A stretch of 64,000 nucleotides of DNA from CAVQFO01 sp963711725 (GTDB lineage Bacteria > Pseudomonadota > Gammaproteobacteria > Nitrococcales > Aquisalimonadaceae). Below the pieces are notes generated by a model that had not been told where the DNA came from, searched no databases, and saw only the letters and a program-made list of their open reading frames with translations. Where the stretch lies: NCBI GenBank assembly GCA_963711725.1, contig CAVQFO010000018.1:62001-126000 (forward strand). The letters run 5' to 3'. Positions 8,443 to 17,646 of this stretch are shown one piece after another (the stretch's first letter is position 1; every line of letters begins with the position of its first letter). A program made the translations under genes and the position numbers.

Positions 8443-8892
8443 ATGGCGGGTACCGATGAAGAGGCCGCCTGGGAGGCGGCCATGCGATTGTTGGTCCGCC
8501 GTGAGCACGCGGCCCGCGAGCTCCACTTGAAGCTGTTGCAGCGCGGGTTCGAGGACGATGTGATCGATCCGGTGCTGCGGCGGCTCGAGGAGGAGGGCAG
8601 CCTCAGCAACCAGCGTTTCGCGGAGGAGTTCACCCGCAAGCGCGTTCAGCAGGGTTATGGCCCCGTCCGAATCCGCGCCGAATTGCGTGAAAGAGGCGTG
8701 GACGACGGCTTGATCGCGGCAAGCCTCGGTGAGTTCGAGGACGACTGGCCGGAAACGCTTCGACGCACCAAGGACAAGCGGTTCGGGGCCGGTGCCCCCA
8801 AGGACATCCGCGACCGCGCCCGCCAACAACGGTTTCTCGTGAATCGGGGGTTCTCGCCCGAGCAGATTCGCAGATTGTATCGAGACGGTTAA
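8443..8892 (+). CDS. recX: Recombination regulator RecX
   Basis: 149 residues, the usual RecX size. It has the repeated three-helix modules of the family: AMRLLVRREHAARELHLKL, then FAEEFTRKRVQQGYGPVRI and a C-terminal helical repeat. RecX binds the RecA filament groove and limits its extension and ATPase. The gene starts 4 bp after recA, so co-transcription and SOS co-regulation are expected. alaS begins 16 bp later, the order seen across many gammaproteobacteria. Confidence 0.95.
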   Translation: MAGTDEEAAWEAAMRLLVRREHAARELHLKLLQRGFEDDVIDPVLRRLEEEGSLSNQRFAEEFTRKRVQQGYGPVRIRAELRERGVDDGLIAASLGEFEDDWPETLRRTKDKRFGAGAPKDIRDRARQQRFLVNRGFSPEQIRRLYRDG

Positions 8893-8908
8893 TAGGACCC
8901 GAATATCC

Positions 8909-11512
8909 ATGTGGACCAGTTCCGAAATCCGAAAGGCGTTTCTCGAGTACTTCCACAGCCGGGGGCACGCCGTAGTGCCCAGCAGCCCCCTGGTCCCGGC
9001 CAACGACCCGACGCTGCTGTTCACCAACGCCGGCATGGTTCAGTTCAAGGACGTGTTTCTCGGCCGGGAAACGCGCTCGTATACCCGTGCCACAAGCTCC
9101 CAACGCTGTGTGCGCGCCGGCGGCAAGCACAATGATCTGGAGAACGTGGGCTATACCGCCCGCCATCACACGTTCTTCGAAATGCTCGGGAATTTCTCCT
9201 TCGGGGATTACTTCAAACGCGACGCCATCCATTTTGCCTGGGAGTTCCTGACCGACACGCTGAAACTGGCACCGGAAAAACTCTGGGTGACGGTCTTCGA
9301 GGAAGACGACGAGGCCGCTGAAATCTGGCTCAAGGAGATCGGGGTCTCCGCGGACCGGTTTTCCCGTATCGGCGCCAAGGACAACTTCTGGTCCATGGGC
9401 GACACGGGGCCCTGCGGGCCTTGCTCGGAAATCTTCTACGATCATGGACCCGAGGTGGCGGGCGGCCCGCCCGGTACCCCGGAAGAGGATGGCGACCGCT
9501 ACATCGAGATCTGGAACCTCGTGTTCATGCAGTACGATCGCGACGCCGGGGGCAACCTGACGCCCCTTCCCAAGCCCTGCGTGGATACGGGGATGGGCCT
9601 GGAACGCTTGGCGGCGGTGCTACAGAACGTTCACAGCAACTTCGAGATCGACCTCTTCCAGGGACTGATCAAGGCCGCGGCCCAGGCCGTCGGGGTCGCC
9701 GATACCGAGCTGAACTCGTTGAAAGTGATCGCCGATCACATTCGGGCCTGCGCATTCCTCATTGTCGACGGGGTTTATCCCAGCAATGAAGGGCGCGGCT
9801 ACGTGCTGCGCCGGATCATCCGACGCGCAATCCGCCACGGCTACAAGCTGGGCCAGGACGAACCCTTCTTCTACCGGCTGGTGGACGCGCTGATCGCCGA
9901 GATGGGTGAAGCCTATCCGGAGCTTCCCAAGGCGCGCGATCAGGTTGAGCACGTCCTCAAGCAGGAAGAGGAACGCTTCCGCGAGACCCTGGAACAGGGG
10001 CTGAAACTGCTGGAAGAGGATCTCGCGAGGCTCAAGGGCGATGTCATTCCCGGCGACACCGTCTTCAAACTTTACGATACCTACGGGTTCCCGGTGGACC
10101 TGACCGCGGACATCGCCCGGGAGCGTGGGCTGAAGGTGGACTACAAGGGTTTCGACAAGGCCATGGCGGGGCAACGGGAGCGCGCCCGCGCCGCCAGTCA
10201 ATTCAAGGCCGACCATGCCGGGGAGTCCGCCGTGGAAGGCAGTTCCGAGTTCACGGGCCATGATCACCTGCGGGATTCGGGGGTGGTGATCGGTCTGTAT
10301 CGCGAGGGCCGGAGCGTGCAGCGGCTCGCCTCGGACGAGGAAGGCATGGTGGTTCTGGATCGCACCCCGTTCTACGCCGAGTCCGGCGGACAGGTGGGGG
10401 ACCAGGGCGTGCTCACGGCCGGACCCGCGAAGTTCGAGGTTCGCGACACCGTCAAGCAGGGCGCCGCCCACGGGCATCTTGGCACGCTGCTTACGGGTGA
10501 ACTGGCGGTGGGGGACACCGTGCAGGCGGCCGTTGATCCGGCAACCCGCCAGGCCACGGTGTTGAACCACTCCGCCACCCACCTGCTGCACGCCGCACTG
10601 CGCCGGGTTCTGGGCGAGCATGTTCAGCAGAAGGGATCGCTGGTGGCCCCCGATCGGCTGCGTTTCGACTTCTCCCATTTCGAACCGATCACCGACGATC
10701 AGGTTCTGGAAATCGAGCGGATGGTCAACGATGAGATCCGCCGTAACGAGGCGGCCGACGTCAAGGTCCTGCCCTACGACGAAGCGATTGCCGAGGGCGC
10801 CATGGCATTATTCGGCGAGAAGTACGGGGATCGGGTTCGAGTCATGAAATTCGGCGAATTCTCCACGGAGCTTTGCGGCGGTACCCACGTAAGCCGGACG
10901 GGCGACATTGGCTTGTTCAAGATCGTCGGCGAAAGCGGTGTTGCTTCCGGCGTGCGGCGCATCGAGGCGTTCACGGGCCGTCGTGCCGTGGAGCTTGTGG
11001 AAAGCACTGAACGGCGGTTCACGGATGTGGCCAAGCGCCTCAAGGCCAGCCCCGAGAATGTCGAGAACCGGCTGGACCAGGTGCTGGAACGCCAGCGGGG
11101 GCTTGAGAAAGAGATCGAGCGCCTCAAACAGAAGTTGGCTTCCCAGGCCGGTCGTGATTTGACCGCCGAGGCGGTGGATGTGGACGGGGTGCGTGTGTTG
11201 GCCGCCACGCTTGACGGCGCCGACGCCAAGTCCCTGCGAGATGCCGTGGACGACCTCAAGAACAAGCTGGGGTCGGCGGCCATCGTTCTGGCGGCCGTGG
11301 AGGACGGCAAGGTGCGGTTGGTGGCGGGTGTGACCAAGGACCTCACCAATCGGATCAAGGCCGGGGAGTTGGTCAACGCCGTAGCGTCCCGTGTGGGCGG
11401 CAAGGGCGGCGGCCGACCCGACATGGCCCAGGCCGGCGGCACCGATGCCGCGGCGTTGCCCGAGGCCATTGCCGCTGTGCCCGCTTGGATACGCAAGACC
11501 CTGGCGGGTTAG
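8909..11512 (+). CDS. alaS: Alanine-tRNA ligase
   Basis: 867 residues, full length. The N-terminal class II core has FLEYFHSRGHAVVPSSPLVP, DPTLLFTNAGMVQFKDVF and motif 2 near RATSSQRCVRAGGKHNDL. The editing domain carries the zinc-binding HSATHLLHAAL and CGGTHVSRTGDIG motifs that clear Ser- and Gly-tRNA(Ala). A coiled coil leads to the C-Ala domain with GGKGGGRPDMAQAGG. It starts at ATG 8909 with AGGA 12 nt upstream. The recX-alaS-lysC-csrA order is classic gammaproteobacterial synteny. Confidence 0.98.
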   Translation: MWTSSEIRKAFLEYFHSRGHAVVPSSPLVPANDPTLLFTNAGMVQFKDVFLGRETRSYTRATSSQRCVRAGGKHNDLENVGYTARHHTFFEMLGNFSFGDYFKRDAIHFAWEFLTDTLKLAPEKLWVTVFEEDDEAAEIWLKEIGVSADRFSRIGAKDNFWSMGDTGPCGPCSEIFYDHGPEVAGGPPGTPEEDGDRYIEIWNLVFMQYDRDAGGNLTPLPKPCVDTGMGLERLAAVLQNVHSNFEIDLFQGLIKAAAQAVGVADTELNSLKVIADHIRACAFLIVDGVYPSNEGRGYVLRRIIRRAIRHGYKLGQDEPFFYRLVDALIAEMGEAYPELPKARDQVEHVLKQEEERFRETLEQGLKLLEEDLARLKGDVIPGDTVFKLYDTYGFPVDLTADIARERGLKVDYKGFDKAMAGQRERARAASQFKADHAGESAVEGSSEFTGHDHLRDSGVVIGLYREGRSVQRLASDEEGMVVLDRTPFYAESGGQVGDQGVLTAGPAKFEVRDTVKQGAAHGHLGTLLTGELAVGDTVQAAVDPATRQATVLNHSATHLLHAALRRVLGEHVQQKGSLVAPDRLRFDFSHFEPITDDQVLEIERMVNDEIRRNEAADVKVLPYDEAIAEGAMALFGEKYGDRVRVMKFGEFSTELCGGTHVSRTGDIGLFKIVGESGVASGVRRIEAFTGRRAVELVESTERRFTDVAKRLKASPENVENRLDQVLERQRGLEKEIERLKQKLASQAGRDLTAEAVDVDGVRVLAATLDGADAKSLRDAVDDLKNKLGSAAIVLAAVEDGKVRLVAGVTKDLTNRIKAGELVNAVASRVGGKGGGRPDMAQAGGTDAAALPEAIAAVPAWIRKTLAG

Positions 11513-11630
11513 GCGACCGGTCGATGGGGTGGTGCCGGCGTCTCCCGCCCTGGCAAATCCGAAAGCCCGTTAGCGGGTTGCGGCCGTTTGTTGTTTAATA
11601 GGCGCCCTCATTTGTAACCACGGACGATAT

Positions 11631-12875
11631 ATGGCTCTTATCGTACAGAAATATGGCGGCACCTCCGTGGGCAACATCGAGCGGATCGAGAATGTTGCGG
11701 AGAAGCTGATCAAGTCCCGGGAGGCCGGCAACGACGTAGTCGTGGTCGTTTCCGCCATGAGCGGAGAAACGAACCGCCTCACCGAGCTGGCCCGGGGTAT
11801 TATGCCCCGGCCCCCCGCCCGCGAGCTGGACATGCTGCTGTCCACGGGCGAGCAGGTGACCATTGCGCTGCTGACCATGGCGCTGGAGAAGCGGGATTGC
11901 CCGGCGCGCTGCTATACCGGCGCCCAGGTCCGCATTCTCACCGACAGTGCCCACAGCAAGGCCCGGATCCAGGAGATCGACGCCAAGGTTATCACCGAGG
12001 ACCTCAAGATGGGGCGCGTGGTTGTGGTGGCCGGTTTCCAGGGGGTGGATCAGACCGGCGCCATCACGACGCTGGGTCGAGGCGGTTCGGACACCACGGC
12101 CGTTGCCCTGGCGGCGGCGCTAAAGGCCGACGAGTGCCAGATCTACACCGACGTGGACGGTGTCTACACCACCGATCCGCGAGTCGTCTCCAAGGCCCGG
12201 AGACTCGATCGAATTACGGTGGAGGAAATGCTGGAACTGGCGAGCCTGGGTTCCAAGGTGCTGCAGATCCGCGCCGTTGAATTCGCCGGCAAGTACAAAG
12301 TGCCGTTGCGCGTCCTGTCGACATTCGACGAAGGGCCCGGCACGCTGATTAGTTATGAGGAAGAGCATATGGAAGACCCACTGATCTCCGGCATCGCCTT
12401 CAATCGCGACGAAGCCAAGCTCACCATCCTCGGCGTTCCGGACAAGCCCGGCATCGCTTCGAACATTCTGGGGCCGATTGCCGACGCGAACATCGAAGTG
12501 GACATGATTGTCCAGAACATCAGCAACGAAGGCCTGACGGACTTCACATTCACACTCCACCGGAACGACTACGATCGAGGGATGGAGATCCTCAACCAGG
12601 TGGCGAAGGATCTCGGCGCCCGGGAGGTCTACGGGGACACCAAGATCGTCAAGATTTCCTTGGTGGGCGTGGGGATGCGCTCCCACGCCGGCGTGGCCAG
12701 CACGATGTTCAAGGCCCTCGCCGGCGAGGGCATCAATATCCGGATGATCTCCACTTCGGAAATCAAGATCTCCGTGGTGGTGGATGAGAAATATCTCGAA
12801 CTGGGCGTGCGCGCATTGCATACTGCATTCGGGCTCGACCAGGAAGAGGTCCCGGCTCGCGTGGAGGGCAAGTAG
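11631..12875 (+). CDS. lysC: Aspartate kinase
   Basis: 414 residues, typical of the single-function aspartokinases with two C-terminal ACT domains. The kinase domain starts ALIVQKYGGTSVGNIERI and has GRGGSDTTAVALAAAL and YTDVDGVYTTDPR. The ACT domains follow from about residue 265 (LTILGVPDKPGIASNILGPI and ISLVGVGMRSHAGVASTMF). It phosphorylates aspartate, the first step toward Lys, Thr, Met and diaminopimelate. The ACT pair implies feedback inhibition by Lys and/or Thr. An internal start for a separate beta subunit is possible, as in other members, but is not shown here. Confidence 0.97.
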   Translation: MALIVQKYGGTSVGNIERIENVAEKLIKSREAGNDVVVVVSAMSGETNRLTELARGIMPRPPARELDMLLSTGEQVTIALLTMALEKRDCPARCYTGAQVRILTDSAHSKARIQEIDAKVITEDLKMGRVVVVAGFQGVDQTGAITTLGRGGSDTTAVALAAALKADECQIYTDVDGVYTTDPRVVSKARRLDRITVEEMLELASLGSKVLQIRAVEFAGKYKVPLRVLSTFDEGPGTLISYEEEHMEDPLISGIAFNRDEAKLTILGVPDKPGIASNILGPIADANIEVDMIVQNISNEGLTDFTFTLHRNDYDRGMEILNQVAKDLGAREVYGDTKIVKISLVGVGMRSHAGVASTMFKALAGEGINIRMISTSEIKISVVVDEKYLELGVRALHTAFGLDQEEVPARVEGK

Positions 12876-13230
12876 CGCTCCACGCGGCTGTTTTCGGCCC
12901 GGAAGCTTGGGGCCGGGATTGGCGTAGCGCCGCGTCGTTGCACATCATGGACGAGTGCAGTCGTGACGCATTCTCATGCGCCGGAAGAGCGATCCCTGGA
13001 AATGCGGCTGTTTCAACCTCAGTAACTGTTACAAGGAAAACGGTTCACAGGCCAGGGTGTCGGAAAAGGTCGCATTGCCGTTGGTTAAAGGCCGGCGCGG
13101 GTTATCCGGAGGTGCCCCGTTGGACTGACTGGCTGGAGGTGCGGCAAAAGGCAAACCGCAACCTGCAGGTACGCGAGAACCTTTACTTGGCTGGATTCCG
13201 CGTGATGCAGGGGCAACGAGGAGAAGGGAG
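12876..13230 (+). other. Intergenic region: lysC end to csrA leader
   Basis: 355 bp with no convincing gene. Just after lysC a short hairpin CGGCCC...GGGCCG (near 12895-12915) lacks a T-run, so termination there is uncertain. The rest probably holds the csrA promoter and leader. The leader ends with GAGGAGAAGGGAG before ATG 13231, a purine-rich site with GGA motifs that could also be bound by CsrA itself (inference from known autoregulation). Confidence 0.5.
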
Positions 13231-13437
13231 ATGCTGATTCTGACAAGACGCGTCGGAGAGACGCTCATGATCGGTGACGAGGTGACCGTCACGGTACTTG
13301 GTGTGAAAGGCAATCAGGTCCGTATCGGCGTGAATGCGCCGAAGAATGTCTCCGTCCATCGCGAGGAGATCTACGAACGGATCCGTAAGGAACGCGAAGG
13401 CGAAGCCACGGGATCCGGGTTCGGCGGCGCGGAATAA
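13231..13437 (+). CDS. csrA: Carbon storage regulator CsrA
   Basis: 68 residues. The sequence MLILTRRVGETLMIGDEVTV, VTVLGVKGNQVRIGVNAP and VSVHREEIYERI is diagnostic. CsrA is a homodimeric RNA-binding protein that recognises GGA in hairpin loops and controls translation and mRNA stability, often of motility, biofilm and c-di-GMP genes; four or more GGDEF/EAL genes lie in this window. The tail after residue 55 (EGEATGSGFGGAE) is variable, as usual. The Shine-Dalgarno is GAAGGGAG directly before ATG. Two tRNA genes follow. Confidence 0.98.
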   Translation: MLILTRRVGETLMIGDEVTVTVLGVKGNQVRIGVNAPKNVSVHREEIYERIRKEREGEATGSGFGGAE

Positions 13438-13614
13438 GCGCGGTTCGATCCCAAAAGCCCAGGCCCGCCGAACCTCGGCGGGCCGTGGAGCAGCAGATGC
13501 GCTTCGGTGCCGGCACCGTGTCAAAGGTCCCGCAAGGCCGTAACAAGCGCAAAACCGGACCGCCCGGACATCGTTGTTGAGGCAATCGATCGGCGGTGTC
13601 GTCGGGACGCAGGG

Positions 13615-13643
13615 TTTACCCCGCAATGCAATTCTCGTATCCT
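13615..13643 (+). promoter_or_regulatory. Predicted sigma-70 promoter of the tRNA-Ser/tRNA-Arg unit
   Basis: TTTACC (13615-13620), a 17-bp spacer and TATCCT (13638-13643), followed by the GC-rich discriminator AGCGCGC typical of stringently controlled stable-RNA promoters. Predicted transcription start is near 13650, about 45 nt before tRNA-Ser. Confidence 0.5.
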
Positions 13644-13693
13644 AGCGCGCTCTGAAGGTGGTGCGGCACGCCCCGCCCGCTCGCAGAGAACTA

Positions 13694-13786
<93 letters not shown>

Positions 13787-13907
13787 TTCCAAGAAGGGGT
13801 TCGTGAAGCCCCTTCCTGGAAAATCGAGGGGCAACCCCGCGATTGACAATTTGAAGGCCGGGCCACGTTGACGGTCCACGCGATTTTGGACATAATCCCG
13901 GCCCCAC

Positions 13908-13984
13908 GCGCCCGTAGCTCAGCTGGATAGAGTACCTGGCTACGAACCAGGCGGTCGGAGGTTCGAATCCTTCCGGGCGCGCCA
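13908..13984 (+). tRNA. tRNA-Arg (ACG)
   Basis: 77 nt with CCA encoded. The acceptor GCGCCCG pairs with CGGGCGC, the D-arm is AGCTCAGCTGGATAGAG, and the T-arm is GGAGGTTCGAATCCTTC. The anticodon loop CTACGAA gives ACG, read as ICG after deamination (CGN codons). It is 123 bp after tRNA-Ser(GCU) and presumably on the same transcript. Confidence 0.97.
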
Positions 13985-13995
13985 TATTTCAAGAA

Positions 13996-14021
13996 GCCGA
14001 CGCTGACGCGTCGGCTTTTTT
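13996..14021 (+). terminator. Rho-independent terminator after tRNA-Arg
   Basis: A perfect 8-bp stem GCCGACGC-TGAC-GCGTCGGC is followed by six T residues (14016-14021). It ends the csrA/tRNA unit. The stretch from here to 14316 holds no gene that I can support. Confidence 0.9.
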
Positions 14022-14316
14022 GTTTTCGGAAGGGCACTCGGTAGGGGCCCAAAACCCCGATATCACACCTTCCGGGGTTGGACATACAGGTCCGCGTGAG
14101 CAGCCCTCGGACCCAACGCGTCGGAAAGTCCTTCGACGAGCTCGCTTCAGATTTCCCGGCGCCGCCACTCGGCGCACAGCCCGCCTTCCAATGCCGGGAA
14201 TTGTGCAGCCACGCACTGTTTCCAGCACCATCGCGGAGTACCCTACGTGACGCGTCATTCTTTGTACGGTGGTCAGGTCTGACGCTCCTACAATGTATCG
14301 ACCCAGGAGGAAGTCG

Positions 14317-17187
14317 TTGCCCGCCACAGTGTTCAAGGTCTTCATGATCGGCTGCGATCCTTGTGCGATGGAGCAGATGCGCGCTCCGTTGACCGAGGTG
14401 CACAGTGGGGCGCTGGAGCTGCGACTTCTGTCGTGGACGGACGCGGCTGCGTTGGAAAATTGGGTGGCCGATGCCGAGCTTGTGGTGCTCGCGATGGAGC
14501 GAAGCGAAACGACGTGTTGGGCGCTGCTGGAACGAATTCAAACTGATTCATCCCAGGTCCCGGTGATCGCGCTTGTAGCTGAAGATGACGGTGGACTTGG
14601 CCACGAAGCGGTTGCTCGGGGCGCCGCGGATTTCCTGCGCAGGGGAGAGGCCGATCCGGAATTGGTAACTCGCCTGGTCCGTCATGTCCTCGATTCCCGC
14701 GCCTTGAACCAAACGCGGGCATTGTTCCAGGCGTCGGTGGAGAACAGCCCCGATCTGGTCTGCTGTTTTACGCCGGAAGGCCGCCTGACCGTCGTCAACA
14801 ACGCTTATTGCCGGTACTTCGGCCGGCGGCGAGAGGATCTGCTAGGCCGCGTTTTCATGCCGACCGTGGTGCAGGAAGAGTGGCCACAGGTGCGCGAGGT
14901 CATGGAGGGACTGAGGCCCGACATGGAGCCGGTCGGGGTGGTCTGCCGCACGCTGCGCCACGACGGTGAGCCGCGATGGATGGATTGGGTAGTCTGCCCC
15001 GTACACGATCCCGAAGGCCGGTTTCTCTGTTATCAGACACTGGGCCGGGACATCAACGAATTGCGGGCCCGGGAAGATGCCTTGCGCGAGAGCGAGGGGC
15101 GGTTTCGTGGGGCGTTCGACGAGGCCGCGGTGGGTATGGCGCTGATCGGGGTGGATGACTTCCGATTCGTGCGCGCCAATGGGGCTCTTTGCCAACTGCT
15201 GGGCTATAGCGAAGACCAGCTTCGTGGCAGGACCTTTCTGGATGTCACCTATCCGCCCGACCGGGATTCCAGTCGGGAACGCGCGCGCCAGCTTGTGGAG
15301 GGCGAGCTCACCGGCGCCAGCGTCCTTGAAAAGCGTTACATCGGCAGGGATGGGACGGTCATTTGGGCCATGACGTCCACGTCGCTGGTCAACGACTCAA
15401 CCGGCCGGCCCGCCTACTTGGTCTCCCAGATTCAGGACGTGACTGCTCAGCGGTCCACCCGAGAGGCCCTGGAGGAATCCGAGGAAAACTACCGGACCCT
15501 GGTGGAAAACGCACACGAAGGGGTGGTGGTGATTCAAGAGGGGCGGGTCCGATACGCCAATCCACGAATGGCCCGAATTCTGGGTTATGGCGAGGATGGC
15601 CTGGAGGGCTTGTTCTGGCAGCAAGTGGTCGGAAGCTCCGCGGATGCCCCCGGAGAGGGTGAGCCTGCCGGGGTAGGCCCCGACGAGATGGCGGTCATGG
15701 CGTTTCAAAGCCGCTCCGGCGGCACCCGGTGGCTGGAAGCCAATTTCGTGGATATTCTGTGGGGTGAAAGCCCCGCGCGCCTTGGTTTCATGACGGACGT
15801 AACCGACCGGGTCGAGGCGGAACGGCATCTTACGTATCTGTCGCAACACGATGCGCTGACGGGCTTGCCGAATCTGAGTCTGTTCCTGGATCGGACGGAG
15901 CAGGTGATCCGCCGCACCCGCTGGAACGAGCGGGTGGCCGCGCTGCTGTATCTCGATCTGGATGGGTTTCAGCTGTTCAACGAGGCCCATGGTCACGCTG
16001 TCGGGGATGCCCTCTTGCAAGCCGTCGCCGAGCGGCTCAATGACGTGCTGCGCCAGGGCGATTCGGTTTCCCGGGTCGCAGGGGACGAATTCGCGATTCT
16101 GTTGACCGACATGGCGGGTACCGAGGACATCCCGCCGGTGGCGCAAAAGGTGCTCGATACCCTGCAGCCGGCGTTCGAGGTGGACGGCAACGAATTTTTC
16201 CTGACTGCCAGCGTCGGCATCAGTGTTTATCCCGACGTGACCGAGACCGACGACGCCCAATCCCTGCTGCGGGACGCCGCGAATGCCAGTTATCTCGCGA
16301 AACAGTCCGGCCGCAATACCTACCAGTTCTCCTCCCGAGAGTTGAACGTGCGGGCGTTCGAAAGGCTTTCACTGGAAACGGATCTGCGGCGCGCGCTGGA
16401 GCTGGACCAGTTCGAGTTGCATTACCAGGCTCAGGCGAATCTGGCCGACGGCGAGGTTATCGGCGCCGAGGCGTTGCTGCGCTGGCGTCATTCCACGGCA
16501 GGGTTGATGGCGCCCCTGCGGTTCATTCCGGCACTGGAGGAGACCGGTCTGATCATTCCGGTGGGCGAATGGATCCTGCGCGAAGCCTGTCGCCAGCAGC
16601 GGGCGTGGTGTGAAGCCTTGGGGCGGCCGTTGCGCATGGCGGTGAATATTTCGGCCAAGCAACTGCGGGATCCCGGATTCGCGGCAATGGTCCGGCAGGC
16701 GGTGGCGGACACTGGGATTGCCCCGACGGATCTGGAGCTGGAAATTACCGAGAGCTGCCTGGTGGAGAATCCGGAGCAGACCGCCGCCATGCTGCGAGGC
16801 CTTGCCGACGAGGGCATTCACATCGCCATCGACGATTTCGGCACCGGCTATTCGTCTCTGAGTTATTTCCGTCATTTTCCGGTGGGCACCCTCAAGATCG
16901 ACCGCTCGTTTGTCAATGACGTGACCTCCGACCCCAGTACGGTGGAGATCGTGCGGGCCATTATCGGGATGGGGCACAGTTTTCGGGCGACGGTCCTTGC
17001 GGAAGGTGTGGAGAGCATCGGCCAGTGGCTCTACCTGCGGAGTCTCGGCTGCGACCGAGTCCAGGGCTTTTTCCTGGCGAAGCCCGCGTCCGCCGAGGAA
17101 TTTGAGGAATTCATCGGGGATCCGCGGCTGCTGCCGGCGGGCAGCGACAAGCACGCAGCCGACGCGCGTGCTTCTCTATGCGGCTGA
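14317..17187 (+). CDS. Receiver-like / triple PAS / GGDEF / EAL protein
   Basis: 956 residues in the intact frame. I chose TTG 14317, six bases after a strong AGGAGGAA; a GTG at 14269 and ATG at 14293 are alternatives. Residues 1-125 resemble a receiver (VFKVFMIGCDP). Three PAS domains follow (about 145-265, 270-395, 395-510; the third begins NYRTLVENAHEGVVVIQEG). The GGDEF domain (about 525-690) has LTGLPNLSLF and RVAGDEFAILL (AGDEF). The EAL domain (about 695-945) keeps EALLRW, NISAKQL, ITESCL, DDFGTGYSSL, LKIDRSF and AEGVES, so phosphodiesterase activity is likely. The paralogue next door continues into a further receiver-like domain. Here that part is one frame over, so the stop at 17187 is probably premature. 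Confidence 0.88.
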   Translation: MPATVFKVFMIGCDPCAMEQMRAPLTEVHSGALELRLLSWTDAAALENWVADAELVVLAMERSETTCWALLERIQTDSSQVPVIALVAEDDGGLGHEAVARGAADFLRRGEADPELVTRLVRHVLDSRALNQTRALFQASVENSPDLVCCFTPEGRLTVVNNAYCRYFGRRREDLLGRVFMPTVVQEEWPQVREVMEGLRPDMEPVGVVCRTLRHDGEPRWMDWVVCPVHDPEGRFLCYQTLGRDINELRAREDALRESEGRFRGAFDEAAVGMALIGVDDFRFVRANGALCQLLGYSEDQLRGRTFLDVTYPPDRDSSRERARQLVEGELTGASVLEKRYIGRDGTVIWAMTSTSLVNDSTGRPAYLVSQIQDVTAQRSTREALEESEENYRTLVENAHEGVVVIQEGRVRYANPRMARILGYGEDGLEGLFWQQVVGSSADAPGEGEPAGVGPDEMAVMAFQSRSGGTRWLEANFVDILWGESPARLGFMTDVTDRVEAERHLTYLSQHDALTGLPNLSLFLDRTEQVIRRTRWNERVAALLYLDLDGFQLFNEAHGHAVGDALLQAVAERLNDVLRQGDSVSRVAGDEFAILLTDMAGTEDIPPVAQKVLDTLQPAFEVDGNEFFLTASVGISVYPDVTETDDAQSLLRDAANASYLAKQSGRNTYQFSSRELNVRAFERLSLETDLRRALELDQFELHYQAQANLADGEVIGAEALLRWRHSTAGLMAPLRFIPALEETGLIIPVGEWILREACRQQRAWCEALGRPLRMAVNISAKQLRDPGFAAMVRQAVADTGIAPTDLELEITESCLVENPEQTAAMLRGLADEGIHIAIDDFGTGYSSLSYFRHFPVGTLKIDRSFVNDVTSDPSTVEIVRAIIGMGHSFRATVLAEGVESIGQWLYLRSLGCDRVQGFFLAKPASAEEFEEFIGDPRLLPAGSDKHAADARASLCG

Positions 17188-17533
17188 AGGCCATGAGCCG
17201 CGGCATGTGGAGCGGCATCTGCAAGAGGCGGGCTTGCACGTTGTGCGGCTGAGCGAGCGCAGCGAGGCTTTCGAAATGTTGGCGCAAGGTCGTGTGGGCA
17301 CCGTCGTGGCCCAGTGCGAGGCAAGCAAAGCGGGCATTCGGCCTTTCCTCGATCTTGTCGCCAATCTGTACCCCGGGGTTCGGAGGCTGCTGGTCCGCGA
17401 CGATGCCGGGAACAAAGAGCCGGCAATGACCGGATCCGAAGGTGTCATCGGGGCGTGGCATCCCGAGCGGATTCTGGAGTGGTGCCACCGCAGCGAGGAT
17501 CTGCGGTCCCGAGCGGGCGATTTGTCCGTTTAA
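17162..17533 (+). pseudogene. Receiver-like C-terminal domain cut off from the preceding PAS-GGDEF-EAL gene
   Basis: In the +1 frame relative to the upstream gene, about 124 codons read TRVLLYAAEGHEP through RVGTVVAQCEASKAG and end at TAA 17533. This corresponds in position and pattern (beta-strand VLLYA, VGTVVAQ, RRLLVRD) to the C-terminal domain of the next gene (IVLLAGARLD, VAAVVAAG, CRLLFSE). With one base removed between about 17137 and 17162, the upstream gene would run 14317-17533 as 1071 residues. No start codon with a ribosome site precedes this segment, so it is unlikely to be an independent gene. Confidence 0.65.
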
Positions 17534-17646
17534 CTCGCGGATTCGGAGTGACATACTGAGAATTCAGGTTCAATCCTTCGGCCGCCGGAATGGGCTCCAA
17601 CCCGGGATTTCGACGGGCCACGCGCCGACACTCAAGGAGCGAGCGG

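Noticed and set aside
6738..8639. Open frame of 633 codons antisense to thpR-recA-recX
   Set aside because: It spans three certain genes and the recA promoter; a shadow of GC-rich coding.
16997..17533. Independent gene of 178 codons overlapping the EAL gene end
   Set aside because: Its first part is a shadow of the EAL domain; only the part after about 17160 has protein-like character, and this is better explained as the displaced C-terminal domain.
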